Source: Seohaeicola_A nanhaiensis (lineage in GTDB: Bacteria > Pseudomonadota > Alphaproteobacteria > Rhodobacterales > Rhodobacteraceae). From it: DNA of 40,547 nt. Position numbers and translations under genes: made by a program. Below are positions 6,679-14,775 of this stretch, one piece after another (the first letter of the stretch is position 1; each line of letters begins with the position of its first letter). Location of the stretch: NCBI RefSeq assembly GCF_042654245.1, contig NZ_JBHSGI010000012.1:1-40547 (forward strand), read 5' to 3'. The notes below the pieces were generated by a model. The model ran no database searches. It was not told the DNA's origin and saw only the letters and a list, made by a program, of their open reading frames with translations.

Positions 6679-8804
6679 TGAATGTGCGGTGTGGAGGCGT
6701 CGATCTTTTCCACGTCCAGGGTCGGGAGCACCCTGCGAGCAATCTCCGGCCTCAGCGTGGCGTCAAGATGCAGGACAGGCTTCGAGCGCAGGTTTGGACG
6801 GATGACATGCATCCCGGTGATCAGCAGGTCGTGCAGCCCGGTCTTCGGATCAGGCGGCAGGGTCCTCACCTGTCCGCGGCTGTCGTTTCCTTCAAGGATA
6901 TCGGCGCAGATGTTGAACAGCCCGCCCTGGCGTGTCGCGATCTGGTTCTGCGCCCCGATGGCGGCGGCGACCTGACGTTCGTCGCGGGACATGCTCGGAT
7001 AGAGGCCGGGGTCCATGCGGCGGGCGTATTCCAACCCGGCAGCCCTGCGGCAGTGCTCGACCGTGAGCCCGCCGGCCACAAGATTGCCTTTCCGCACCGC
7101 GCCCGGTCCGGTGGCTATCAACGCCATCATCAGGGTGTGGCGCAGGTCCAGGAGATCGGCAGCAGAGGCGGCCGCCCCGAGTTTTGATGATCCCCGCTTG
7201 CGACCGGAGATGGATTGTTCCGCCAATGTCTCGACCTTGAGCTCTTGGTTCTCGATCATGGCGCGAGCCCAGCATCCTTCATCGATCAGCAACAGCGCAA
7301 AGGTTCCCGGTTCGGACGAAAAGCCGGTGAAGAGGGCGTCATAGGGCGCGATGACCACATCCGCTGCAGCCACCTCGCGCTGGTTCTCCTGCTTGAGACA
7401 CGTGTCATGGAACTGGCACGCGCGATTGAGCTTGTCGCGGCAAACCGTGTTGGAAACGTCGAGCCCCGCAGTCAGCGCCAGCCGCACCGCCTCGACATCC
7501 CGGCACATCAGTTCGCCCCGGGTCGGGTGACGCATCTCATATCCTCGCAGAACCGCCACCGTGACCCCGGTCTGCCGCCACTCGGCAGCGCATTCCTCTG
7601 CCAGCGCGTGGGAGGGCGTGAACACGGCGATCCGGTGGGGAAGACCCGCGGCTCGCAGCCGTTCGCGCAGCGCCAGCAGATGGCGTCGCGCCGCCGAACT
7701 CTTGCCCAGCCCCACGGTGGCCCGCAATCCGATCTGCGGGGCGGGCTCTGCCTCTTCGCCACTGTGCCAAGCCTCGATCCGGTCGCAGGCATTCGCGAGG
7801 AATGCGTCCAGTTGTCCGCGCGCTGCGGCAACGCTGCGCCCGACAGGAGTATTCACGGGTTCGGGCGTGTCGGTGCTGCGCGGCGGCAGAAGTCCACTCC
7901 GAAGCAGGCGGAGCTTGTCGTTGACCTTCTTTCTCGCATCACCCTGCCTGTAAGGGCGCTGACTCCCCTTTCGTGCCCGCGAGAGGTCCGTTGAACCGAC
8001 GAAGCGGTCCCAGACCTGAAGCGACACTGCCTCGGCGTCCGGCGCCAGACCGACGTCCAGTGCATCGTGCACCGCGTGAAACGCGATGATCGACAGCCAG
8101 ACGTCGCGCCCGTCGATGACCAGCCCATCGACGCGGACGGGCTGATTGGGCTGGGGTGGCGATCCTCGCGGGCGAGGCGGTGTGGACGACCGACTCGGCA
8201 GCGCAGCAGATGCTTCGCCCAGGAAGGTGCGCAGCTGATCGCATGTAACGGAGGGAAGGTCGGTCAGGACGATTTCCAGCGGGGTGTCGCCAGTGGGCCA
8301 GCTGTAGGCCCGCCCGGTGTCGGGATGGACGCCGAAGGCCACGAACTGCTGGCCACTCCCGAGCACCTCAATGCCCGGCACCTGCATTTTGGCGAAGGGC
8401 GCGTCCGTGCGGTAGAGCAGCAGCCGTTTTGGCCAAAGCCCGACACGGACAAGGGTTACCCCGAGGGTCTGTTCGGCCTTGTGGGCCACCTCATGGGCGA
8501 GGTCGGCGTCGAGCAGGTCGATGTCGAGGCCGACCAGGGCACCCGTCCTGAGTCCGATGCCGCAGTCCGAAAACTTCGTGGACCAAGTATCGACAGCTCC
8601 GACATCGATTGGCACCGTCGACCATCGGGTCAGCGCGGGCACCTTGGTGCCGGTCCGGATCGGGATCGGGAGATAGCCGTTGTCGAACAGCCTGGCCGCA
8701 GCCAACCCATAGGTGATGGCACCAGCACCTGCGGGGCGGTCTCGGGCCACCCGCTTGTCTGTCTGCTTGTCCGGTGGGGGCCTGGTATGCCACTCCACCT
8801 TCAC
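6669..8804 (-). CDS. bifunctional primase-polymerase/helicase, N-terminal and central part
   Basis: A 711-codon frame encoding an archaeo-eukaryotic-type primase-polymerase domain at residues about 25-200: the catalytic acidic motif VGLDIDLLD near residue 92 and FGVHPDTGRAYSWPTGD further on. A helicase core follows: ATVGLGKSSAARRHLL (Walker A), VVIAPYDALF, and ALLLIDEGCW (Walker B). The helicase C-terminal motifs lie in a different frame at 5755-6678, so the intact gene was probably about 1,017 codons. Such proteins start replication of phages, plasmids and integrative elements. The start used is GTG 8804, three bases after the stop of the AlpA-like gene. It belongs to a minus-strand run with the HTH protein, a 58-residue protein and a sigma-like factor. 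If the frameshift is real the helicase is probably inactive. Confidence 0.75.
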   Translation of the reverse strand: MKVEWHTRPPPDKQTDKRVARDRPAGAGAITYGLAAARLFDNGYLPIPIRTGTKVPALTRWSTVPIDVGAVDTWSTKFSDCGIGLRTGALVGLDIDLLDADLAHEVAHKAEQTLGVTLVRVGLWPKRLLLYRTDAPFAKMQVPGIEVLGSGQQFVAFGVHPDTGRAYSWPTGDTPLEIVLTDLPSVTCDQLRTFLGEASAALPSRSSTPPRPRGSPPQPNQPVRVDGLVIDGRDVWLSIIAFHAVHDALDVGLAPDAEAVSLQVWDRFVGSTDLSRARKGSQRPYRQGDARKKVNDKLRLLRSGLLPPRSTDTPEPVNTPVGRSVAAARGQLDAFLANACDRIEAWHSGEEAEPAPQIGLRATVGLGKSSAARRHLLALRERLRAAGLPHRIAVFTPSHALAEECAAEWRQTGVTVAVLRGYEMRHPTRGELMCRDVEAVRLALTAGLDVSNTVCRDKLNRACQFHDTCLKQENQREVAAADVVIAPYDALFTGFSSEPGTFALLLIDEGCWARAMIENQELKVETLAEQSISGRKRGSSKLGAAASAADLLDLRHTLMMALIATGPGAVRKGNLVAGGLTVEHCRRAAGLEYARRMDPGLYPSMSRDERQVAAAIGAQNQIATRQGGLFNICADILEGNDSRGQVRTLPPDPKTGLHDLLITGMHVIRPNLRSKPVLHLDATLRPEIARRVLPTLDVEKIDASTPHIHCG

Positions 8805-8807
8805 TGG

Positions 8808-9077
8808 TTATTTGCCTCGCGGACCGTGCAAGGCCTCAGACTCAAAAGTGTCGACGTCCTCCTCCCGGTAGACCACGCGCCCGCAGAGCTTCAGCCAGCA
8901 GGGGCCAGTGCCATTAACGCGCCAACGCTCCAACGTCCGAGGGCTTACGCGCCAGCGAGCGGCAAGTTCGGCGGGCGTCAGATGGCGGGGCGCAACAGAA
9001 AGCCCACCGGAGTCGAATGCACTGGAGTCGTCGGCTTCTAAGTCAGTTCCCGCACCGGTGATCGGCATTGTCCCCAT
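8808..9077 (-). CDS. AlpA/excisionase-like helix-turn-helix protein
   Basis: An 89-residue protein whose core LTPAELAARWRVSPRTLERWRVNGTGP.WLKL.GRVVYREEDVDTF is the standard MerR-like HTH of AlpA/excisionase proteins. These small factors direct excision or activate integrase genes of mobile elements. The ATG at 9077 overlaps the stop of the 58-residue gene (TGATG), indicating translational coupling. It is followed after 3 bases by the primase-helicase gene. A target site cannot be named. Confidence 0.85.
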   Translation of the reverse strand: MGTMPITGAGTDLEADDSSAFDSGGLSVAPRHLTPAELAARWRVSPRTLERWRVNGTGPCWLKLCGRVVYREEDVDTFESEALHGPRGK

Positions 9078-9253
9078 CACACGATCTCCTGATTAATGAG
9101 TGGGGAAGCGCGGCGATAGAGGGCGAAGAGCGGCGTGCCGCACTCGGTTATCTCGACATAATGAACCTGGTAGTCGTCCGTCTGGTTAGTCCGGAACTGC
9201 AAATCCCAAGCACGGAACAGCCCGGGCAACCGGTTGAAGGTGGTGTCTGTCAT
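9077..9253 (-). CDS. 58-residue hypothetical protein
   Basis: A small protein MTDTTFNRLPGLFRAWDLQ... rich in aromatic and polar residues, with no known motif or membrane segment. Support for it being real comes from context: its stop overlaps the start of the AlpA-like gene (TGATG), and it lies 82 bases after the sigma-like gene in the same direction. The ATG at 9253 was chosen over longer in-frame starts, which would overlap the upstream gene. Function unknown. Confidence 0.5.
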   Translation of the reverse strand: MTDTTFNRLPGLFRAWDLQFRTNQTDDYQVHYVEITECGTPLFALYRRASPLINQEIV

Positions 9254-9335
9254 GATCGTGTCCGTTTCGCTGCAAGACCTAAGCGAGGTCTCGAAAAGGA
9301 AAAGCCAACCGGACCGGCAGGTTGGGACATCGCTT

Positions 9336-10010
9336 TCAGCTACGGTCATGATCGGCTTGCAGCCTGGCGATGGCGCGCTGGTAGCGTTTGCGCGCGACGT
9401 CATGAGTCAGGCCCAGCGATGCGGACGCTTCCTTCTGGGAGAGCCCGAAGATGACGACAGCGATTACCAGGAAAGCGTCGTCACCGACGACATGCTGCAA
9501 GCGACGCACCAGGTCCTTCATAGACGTCTCGGAATTCCCTAGATGAGGCCGCCCGTCCCCGCCGATTGAATCAGCCAGATCGTTAGTGAAGGCGACCTCG
9601 ACCCGGTCGCGCTCCTTCGTCAGCATCCGGCGGATGTCGCGTTCGACATTGCGCAGCAGGGTTGCCGCTATCCGGGACACCCGGGCAAGGTCCAGGGTGG
9701 AAATGCCGGCGGTGACCCGGCCAGCAAGTTCCGTCGCCAGTCGATCCGGGTCATTCCCGAACCACCGCATCAACCTGCCGTGGATTGCATCGAGGCCAGG
9801 CCAGAGGGCGAGGATCAGCGCTACCTTGGCGGTCCCCGACGTCTCCGCCATGCGCTGCGCCTCCGCGATCAACGCGCTCAGCACGGTGTTCTTGCAATCC
9901 GCGTCGCCGGACGTCGTGTTCAGGAAGGCCAGCAGGCTCGGCAGATCGGCGTATGGGGACAACGCTGGTTGGTGCTGTCGCAGCAGAATGAAGGACGAGA
10001 TGAATGTCAT
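9336..10010 (-). CDS. sigma factor-like protein of a mobile element
   Basis: A 224-residue, mostly helical protein. The C-terminal part IFGLSQKEASASLGLTHDVARKRYQRAIARLQ is a sigma region 4-type helix-turn-helix. The N-terminal two thirds could represent a diverged region 2 (MLTKERDRVEVAFTNDLADS segment), but the usual core-binding motifs are not evident. The start MTFISSF at 10010 was preferred because the 18 upstream in-frame codons look unlike protein. It heads the minus-strand run leading into the AlpA-like and primase genes and could drive their transcription. It may equally be an HTH regulator without RNA polymerase binding. Confidence 0.6.
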   Translation of the reverse strand: MTFISSFILLRQHQPALSPYADLPSLLAFLNTTSGDADCKNTVLSALIAEAQRMAETSGTAKVALILALWPGLDAIHGRLMRWFGNDPDRLATELAGRVTAGISTLDLARVSRIAATLLRNVERDIRRMLTKERDRVEVAFTNDLADSIGGDGRPHLGNSETSMKDLVRRLQHVVGDDAFLVIAVVIFGLSQKEASASLGLTHDVARKRYQRAIARLQADHDRS

Positions 10011-10147
10011 ACGTTGGGTCGAGAGCACAAGTTTTCGATGAACCGCGTGCCAGGGGGCTCGCATGGGACGCCTGCCTTGCGGCCGGGCGTCAGGCGCCTC
10101 ATCGTGGCCGGGTCAGGGCGTCGCGCGCCTCATGGGGAATGAGTAAA

Positions 10148-10170
10148 ACCGGCCGGGGACACCGGCCGGT
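10148..10170 (-). terminator. intrinsic terminator after the zinc-ribbon gene
   Basis: A perfect 9-bp GC-rich stem (ACCGGCCGG/CCGGCCGGT) with a 5-base loop. On the minus strand it is followed by TTTTACTC. It begins 8 bases downstream of the stop of the gene at 10178-10390, the expected position for a Rho-independent terminator. Confidence 0.8.
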
Positions 10171-10177
10171 CGTAGGT

Positions 10178-10390
10178 TCAGCGCAGTTCGTTGAGCTTGC
10201 CGCAGTTGCGGCAGACAGCGGTCACCGGGATGGAGACGACATACTGGTGCCCCCGGGCGAAGCAGATTTCGACGCGCTGTTCATTGAGGTGGCCGAGCTT
10301 CATGAAACACTTGGAGCAGAGCCAAGTTTGCTCGGTGGTGCACGACGTGCTGCGATTGGTGTGGCGGTTGGGGCGAAAAGGTGCGGCCAT
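10178..10390 (-). CDS. small zinc-ribbon protein
   Basis: A 70-residue protein with two Cys pairs: WLCSKC at residues 23-28 and AVCRNCGKL near the C-terminus, separated by about 30 residues containing a His. Two C-x2-C knuckles at this spacing fit a zinc ribbon. The flanking sequence is basic, suggesting nucleic-acid binding. A strong terminator follows its stop on the same strand. Proteins of this size and type are common in phages and integrative elements, where they may act as small regulators; the specific role here is unknown. Confidence 0.65.
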   Translation of the reverse strand: MAAPFRPNRHTNRSTSCTTEQTWLCSKCFMKLGHLNEQRVEICFARGHQYVVSIPVTAVCRNCGKLNELR

Positions 10391-10466
10391 CTGAGGGCTC
10401 CTGTCGTTGAAGGAGCGCCACAGTTGTCAGGCGAATCAGGAGGTCGTCAGACCCCCCAAAAGGAGA

Positions 10467-10976
10467 TCAAACGGAGATGGGCTCCTCACACAGCGCCCAG
10501 AACCCACGCTTCGGTGAATATAGATATCGGTTTTCAAGTTCCGGCCATTCATCTCCGATCATCTGTGGGAGTTGCTTGAACCCTGGGTAAGCCTTGAGTT
10601 CCGCCAGCTTGACACCAAACTCGCGGCTTTGGTGGGCCTTGAAGAGGCGTTCAAACAGCAAGACCTTCTTGGCTCCGATGACGATCCGCGGCTGCTGACC
10701 AGGAACGGTAACCTGCGCTGCGCCATCACCCTGCCGTCGAAAGTGGACCGCGCTGCCCCGCAGGGCGGCATCAATCGAAGCTTCGTAGGCAATACGGATC
10801 GAATCCACGTCGAGATGTCGATCGTCGGTATCCAGATAGTCAGGCAAACCCAAAACAACGTTGCAGCCTGAATACGGGAACCGAGCCGACTGCGGGGTGA
10901 AAACGATGCCGCGCGCGTTGTTGCTTTCACCACGCAGTAGCCGCTCGGTCCGTTCTAACAGTTTGTCGTTGGACAT
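10467..10976 (-). CDS. hypothetical protein, 169 residues
   Basis: A soluble mixed alpha/beta protein starting MSNDKLLERTERLLRGE, with a middle segment LGLPDYLDTDDRHLD and a C-terminal half rich in Lys and aromatic residues. No catalytic motif or known domain was recognised. An alternative start three codons upstream (10985) is possible; neither has a strong ribosome binding site. The gene follows the 11.0-12.7 kb gene on the same strand and precedes the zinc-ribbon gene by about 76 bases, so it probably belongs to the same mobile-element unit. Confidence 0.5.
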   Translation of the reverse strand: MSNDKLLERTERLLRGESNNARGIVFTPQSARFPYSGCNVVLGLPDYLDTDDRHLDVDSIRIAYEASIDAALRGSAVHFRRQGDGAAQVTVPGQQPRIVIGAKKVLLFERLFKAHQSREFGVKLAELKAYPGFKQLPQMIGDEWPELENRYLYSPKRGFWALCEEPISV

Positions 10977-11068
10977 GCCCCGCATCAGGAAGACCGGAAC
11001 ATCGGCGAGCCCGATACTGGTCCTCCCAAGTTAGTGAAGGTGTTCGTCCAGTTCACGAACGCGTCCCT

Positions 11069-12754
11069 TTAACCCAAGCGCCGAGATGGTCTGACGCAGT
11101 GCGTCCCGGACATAATCGAAGCGGACCTCGTACTTCGTGATGTCTTCCGAAGCCATGCGGTGACCGGAGCCGCCGGGCTCCAAGCTAAGCGGACCTGGCC
11201 ATCCGTTCGGCCCGCTTCGACGTAATGGGGCATTTCGCCAAGTTCGTCATCCTCGAACAAGATGACGTCCGACCACCCCTTGCTTACCAGAAAACCGTGC
11301 GAGGTCAAATCGGCCGCATCGACACCGATTTCCGCCAGGAGTCTGCCGGTGACGACAGTCTCGGTCAGATCATACAGAGCCATAAGTTGGGGCAGTCGTT
11401 CAAGGCGAGCACGCGGACTTAAACCCGAAATGCGTTCCAGAACGCCCCATGCCTCGAGCAGGTCGTAACCGAGCGCGCGCTTCATTGGGTCCCGTTCGCT
11501 CTGGATATTGGACTTGTTGCGTCCGAACACTTGGAACTTCAATGATCCAGACTTTCCCTTCGGTCCTGAGTATTCGATGTGGAACCCGACTCTTGTAATG
11601 TACCCGCCGCCCGTACCCGGAATGACCTTACCGAAAACCTCTCTGGCGGTTGTATCAATGTCTTTGTCCGGGGCAACCGTGAGTGCCACCTTCTTCGTCC
11701 AGTCACCCAGCGCGATTTGCACTTCCGTAATTGAGGCGCTTCGTACGCGATGCGCCTCCTGATCGGGGATCGGGAGTTTGAGTGACCTTCTGAATCTCGA
11801 CAGATCAAAATTCTTTTGGGTGAGGGGCTTGTTCGACAGGTCGTGCCGGAGCGTTTCGCCAGCAAAAATGTTGGCTACCTCGCGCCTTTCAGTTGCATCC
11901 CTCGCACAGACTTCTATTAGCTGCCTCCTCTGAGAGTAGACCAGAAGTAGCTCGTCAGGGGGCCGGAAATATACCAGCTCCGTCTTTTTGTTGGGTCGTA
12001 CCGTTTTCTGGCTGGAATAAGGACCAAAGAAGGTGACCGCCACAAGGATTTCAGGTGCGACGCCATCCCCTATTGGCAATTCAATCGCATCAACGTGACA
12101 ACCTTCGCCATGTTGAAGACGATCGGCAATTTCCGTAACCAGCTTCACGTCGTCGATGTCTTCCGTGCCGATCGGTATCGACGCGTCGATCGACCAAGAT
12201 TGATATACCCTTCCATGGTCCCTGTAGACCTTGACCTGCATTGCGCGCTTGGCCGCCTCGAACAGGGGAACAGCATTGCAGAACGCCCAGAGCGAGCGTT
12301 GTAATGCATCCTGCACTTGACGCATTTCGCTGAGATCGCCGAACCGACGATGTTCGCTGAGTTTTCGCAGCATGATATCCGGCTCTCGCTCGGCCATAGC
12401 AGTTATGCGCATCGCTTCCGTCTCCAAGAGCTTGATGCGGTCATCCTTCAAGGTTTTGATCCTCATCACTGGGCCGTCGTCGGAGGCGGCGTCCGCATTC
12501 GGATCGTTCTCGGCCATTAGTACGGGTAGAAACTCCGAGAACTGTGGGTGGCGTAGAAATTCGTCAATCATTGTTTCCGGGCATTCTATCACGAGGCGCG
12601 ACAGCTCAGGCGCCCCGCGAAACAAATTGCGAGCCATGGCCAACTCCAATGTGAATTGCTCTAGAATCGTCTTCGGATTGCGGCGCATTTGGTGCGTGTT
12701 GACAAGCCTTGAGATTCTCAAAATGTTCCGATTTGCGAACCGGCGCTGTCCCAA
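11069..12754 (-). CDS. hypothetical protein of the mobile element, 3' end frameshifted
   Basis: A large soluble protein without a recognised domain. It is helical near the N-terminus (LEQFTLELAMARNLF), then mixed alpha/beta with many charged residues. The last 38 residues of this frame are Ser/Arg-rich and unlike protein. In another frame, from about 11190 down to a TAA at 11033-11031, the sequence reads SLEPGGSGHRMASEDITKYE and then EVRFDYVRDALRQTISALG, which looks like a natural C-terminus. A one-base loss near 11195 therefore seems to have changed the end. The true start may be internal (ATG at 12688 or 12640). It is divergent from the recombinase operon. No function can be given. Confidence 0.55.
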   Translation of the reverse strand: MGQRRFANRNILRISRLVNTHQMRRNPKTILEQFTLELAMARNLFRGAPELSRLVIECPETMIDEFLRHPQFSEFLPVLMAENDPNADAASDDGPVMRIKTLKDDRIKLLETEAMRITAMAEREPDIMLRKLSEHRRFGDLSEMRQVQDALQRSLWAFCNAVPLFEAAKRAMQVKVYRDHGRVYQSWSIDASIPIGTEDIDDVKLVTEIADRLQHGEGCHVDAIELPIGDGVAPEILVAVTFFGPYSSQKTVRPNKKTELVYFRPPDELLLVYSQRRQLIEVCARDATERREVANIFAGETLRHDLSNKPLTQKNFDLSRFRRSLKLPIPDQEAHRVRSASITEVQIALGDWTKKVALTVAPDKDIDTTAREVFGKVIPGTGGGYITRVGFHIEYSGPKGKSGSLKFQVFGRNKSNIQSERDPMKRALGYDLLEAWGVLERISGLSPRARLERLPQLMALYDLTETVVTGRLLAEIGVDAADLTSHGFLVSKGWSDVILFEDDELGEMPHYVEAGRTDGQVRLAWSPAAPVTAWLRKTSRSTRSASIMSGTHCVRPSRRLG

Positions 12755-12777
12755 TCTCGGTCGGAAGACGGCTTTTC

Positions 12778-12802
12778 CCTTTCAGAACGACAAGCTGAAA
12801 GG
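12778..12802 (+). promoter_or_regulatory. hairpin covering the ribosome binding site of the recombinase operon
   Basis: CCTTTCAG (12778-12785) and CTGAAAGG (12795-12802) form a perfect 8-bp stem with a 9-base loop. The 3' arm contains AAAGG, most of the Shine-Dalgarno sequence for the GTG start at 12810. A folded transcript would hide the ribosome binding site, so the hairpin could limit translation of the operon. Confidence 0.45.
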
Positions 12803-12809
12803 ACGCCTC

Positions 12810-13007
12810 GTGCCGGGTTCAAACCCCCTCCATCCCTCCTACCTGAGCCCGCGCGAGCGCCGCGCAGAACTCTGCGCGATCCTGGCGCTGGAGCTCGTCC
12901 GGCTCTGCCAGTCAAGCCAACTATCCGCGGGGATTGGAGAAAGTTCGCTACACAACCCATCCGATCCGAGCGGTCATGAGACCATGCAAACTCGGAGAAC
13001 CGGATGA
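12810..13007 (+). CDS. small leader protein of the DUF2924/recombinase operon
   Basis: A 65-residue protein starting at GTG with AAAGGA 6 bases upstream. It reads VPGSNPLHPSYLSPRERRAE and then LCAILALELVRLCQSSQLSA. Small proteins of the pattern SPxERRAExCxxLALGLxRL commonly precede DUF2924 and serine-recombinase genes in alphaproteobacterial elements (recalled family pattern, not searched). Its TGA overlaps the ATG of the DUF2924 gene (ATGA), which supports it strongly. Function unknown; it may help regulate or assist the recombinase. The first codons include a GGGTTCAAACCCC string that can be mistaken for a tRNA T-arm. Confidence 0.65.
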   Translation: MPGSNPLHPSYLSPRERRAELCAILALELVRLCQSSQLSAGIGESSLHNPSDPSGHETMQTRRTG

Positions 13008-13456
13008 CCCATGACCCCATCCCCGCACGCCTGGCCGCGTTGAAGACCACCCCGACGCCCGTTCTGAAAGCGCAGTGGCGCGAGTTGTTCGACAGCGAGC
13101 CGCCACCGTTCAACCGGCGCTACCTTGAGTCCCGTCTGGCCCATCGCCTCCAGGAACTGGTCTACGGAGGTCTGAAACCGGAGACGATCCGGCGACTGGA
13201 ACAACTTGGTGAGGAACTGGACGGCGGCGACAAGAAGAAGCGCGGCATGCGAGCCGATCGCGACCGCCCGATCACCGGCACGCGGCTGCTGCGCGAGTGG
13301 CAGCGTGTCGAGCAGGTCGTCCCCGTCACCGCCGACGGCTTCGAATGGCAGGGGCGGCCCTACAAGTCGCTGTCTGCCATTGCGCGCGCGATCACGAAAA
13401 CAAGATGGAACGGGTGGGTATTCTTCGGCCTGAAGAACCACAGGGGGCGGACATGA
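13004..13456 (+). CDS. DUF2924 domain protein
   Basis: A 150-residue basic protein matching the DUF2924 pattern: ARLAALKTTPTPVLKAQWREL, then RRYLESRLAHRLQELVYGGL, an RLLREWQ segment, and a C-terminal FEWQGRPYKSLSAIARAITK.RWNGWVFFGL motif. DUF2924 genes are nearly always next to large serine recombinases in alphaproteobacterial prophages and integrative elements. The end resembles DNA-binding modules of the SAWADEE/RAMA type, suggesting a DNA-contacting accessory role. The ATG at 13004 overlaps the upstream stop, has GGAGA 7 bases before it, and its own TGA overlaps the recombinase ATG. It is therefore translated together with the recombinase. Confidence 0.9.
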   Translation: MTHDPIPARLAALKTTPTPVLKAQWRELFDSEPPPFNRRYLESRLAHRLQELVYGGLKPETIRRLEQLGEELDGGDKKKRGMRADRDRPITGTRLLREWQRVEQVVPVTADGFEWQGRPYKSLSAIARAITKTRWNGWVFFGLKNHRGRT

Positions 13457-14775
13457 CGAAGCCGCCTGAAAAATCGAAGGTCGTCCGCAAGCTGCGCTGC
13501 GCGGTCTACACCCGGAAATCCTCCGAGGAAGGACTGGAGCAGGAGTTCAACAGCCTCCACGCCCAACGGGAGGCCTGCGAAGCCTACATCGCCAGCCAGC
13601 GGTCCGAGGGCTGGGTGCTGGTGCGCGATCAGTATGACGACGGCGGCATCTCCGGCGGGACGCTGGAGCGCCCCGGCCTGAAGCGGTTGATGGCCGATAT
13701 CGAGGACGGGCTGGCCGATGTGGTGGTGGTTTACAAGATTGACAGGCTCAGCCGCTCGCTGGCTGACTTCGCCAAGCTGGTCGAGGTGTTTGACCAGAAC
13801 GGGGTGACCTTCGTCTCGGTGACGCAGTCGTTCAACACGACCACGTCCATGGGGCGGCTGACGCTGAACATCCTGCTGTCCTTCGCCCAGTTCGAACGCG
13901 AGGTGACGGCCGAGCGCATCCGCGACAAGGTTGCCGCCAGCCGCAAGAAGGGCATGTGGATGGGTGGCGTGCCGCCCTACGGCTATCGGGTCGAGAACCG
14001 GAAGCTGCTGGTCGACGAAGATTCCGCAGCACATGTCCGCTGGATCTTCGCCCGCTTCATCGAGATCGGCTCCTGCACGGTTCTGGCCCGCGAGGTCGGC
14101 GCGCGGGGCATTGCCACGCCACGCGGCAATCGGATCGACAAGAAGTACCTCTACCGGATGCTGTCCAACCGCGCCTACATCGGCGAGGCGGTCCACAAGG
14201 GCGAAAGCTATCCCGGCGAACACGACGCGATCGTCGACCACGAGACTTGGGACAAGGTTCACGCCATCCTGCAGGAGAGCCCCCGCAAGAGGGCTGCCCG
14301 GACTCGCTCCGACACGCCCGCGCTGCTGAAGGGGCTTCTCTTCGGTCCCGATGGCGCCGCGTTCTCGCCGACACACACCCGCAAGGGCGGCAGGCTCTAC
14401 CGCTACTATGTCAGCCAGACGGTCCTGAAGCACGGCGCCGGGGCGTGTCCCATCGGCCGCGTGCCTGCTGGCGAGATCGAGGCCGCCGTCATCGACCAAC
14501 TGCGTGCCGTCTTCCGCCAGCCCGAGATTATCGCGGGCACATGGAAGGCAGCGCGGCCGCAGGGCGACGGGATCACCGAGGCCGACGCCCGTGACGCGTT
14601 GACTCGTCTGGATCCACTGTGGGATGAACTCTTCCACGCTGAACAGGCGCGTATCGCGTCGCTGCTGGTCGAACGGATCGACATCGACACCGATGGCCTC
14701 GATGTTCGCCTGCGCATCGACGGGTTGACCGAGCTCGCGTGCGAAATGCTGGCAGATCTCGGAGCATCAAAATGA
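13453..14775 (+). CDS. large serine recombinase (site-specific integrase)
   Basis: A 440-residue recombinase. The N-terminal resolvase domain has AVYTRKSSEEGLEQEF (the first Ser after Arg/Lys is the likely nucleophile), DDGGISGGTLERPGL, VVVYKIDRLSRS and FAQFEREVTAERIRDK. The Recombinase domain follows (GGVPPYGYRVEN, GIATPRGNRIDKKYLYRML), then a C-terminal region containing few cysteines. This is the type that integrates and excises phages and islands by serine chemistry. The ATG at 13453 overlaps the DUF2924 stop; its own stop overlaps the next start at 14772. It is the most likely mobility gene for the 5.7-15.2 kb element, perhaps with the adjoining 15.2-23.7 kb cargo. Attachment sites were not found. 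Confidence 0.9.
   Translation: MTKPPEKSKVVRKLRCAVYTRKSSEEGLEQEFNSLHAQREACEAYIASQRSEGWVLVRDQYDDGGISGGTLERPGLKRLMADIEDGLADVVVVYKIDRLSRSLADFAKLVEVFDQNGVTFVSVTQSFNTTTSMGRLTLNILLSFAQFEREVTAERIRDKVAASRKKGMWMGGVPPYGYRVENRKLLVDEDSAAHVRWIFARFIEIGSCTVLAREVGARGIATPRGNRIDKKYLYRMLSNRAYIGEAVHKGESYPGEHDAIVDHETWDKVHAILQESPRKRAARTRSDTPALLKGLLFGPDGAAFSPTHTRKGGRLYRYYVSQTVLKHGAGACPIGRVPAGEIEAAVIDQLRAVFRQPEIIAGTWKAARPQGDGITEADARDALTRLDPLWDELFHAEQARIASLLVERIDIDTDGLDVRLRIDGLTELACEMLADLGASK

Noticed and set aside
12811..12840. tRNA-like T-arm string (GGGTTCAAACCCC) suggesting an integrase attachment site in a tRNA gene
   Set aside because: The T-stem does not pair fully, no acceptor or anticodon arm is present, and the string is explained by the first codons of the GTG-start small gene.
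13360..14637. 425-codon frame antisense to the serine recombinase
   Set aside because: It mirrors a GC-rich gene with strong domain evidence and itself shows no motif, so it is a shadow.
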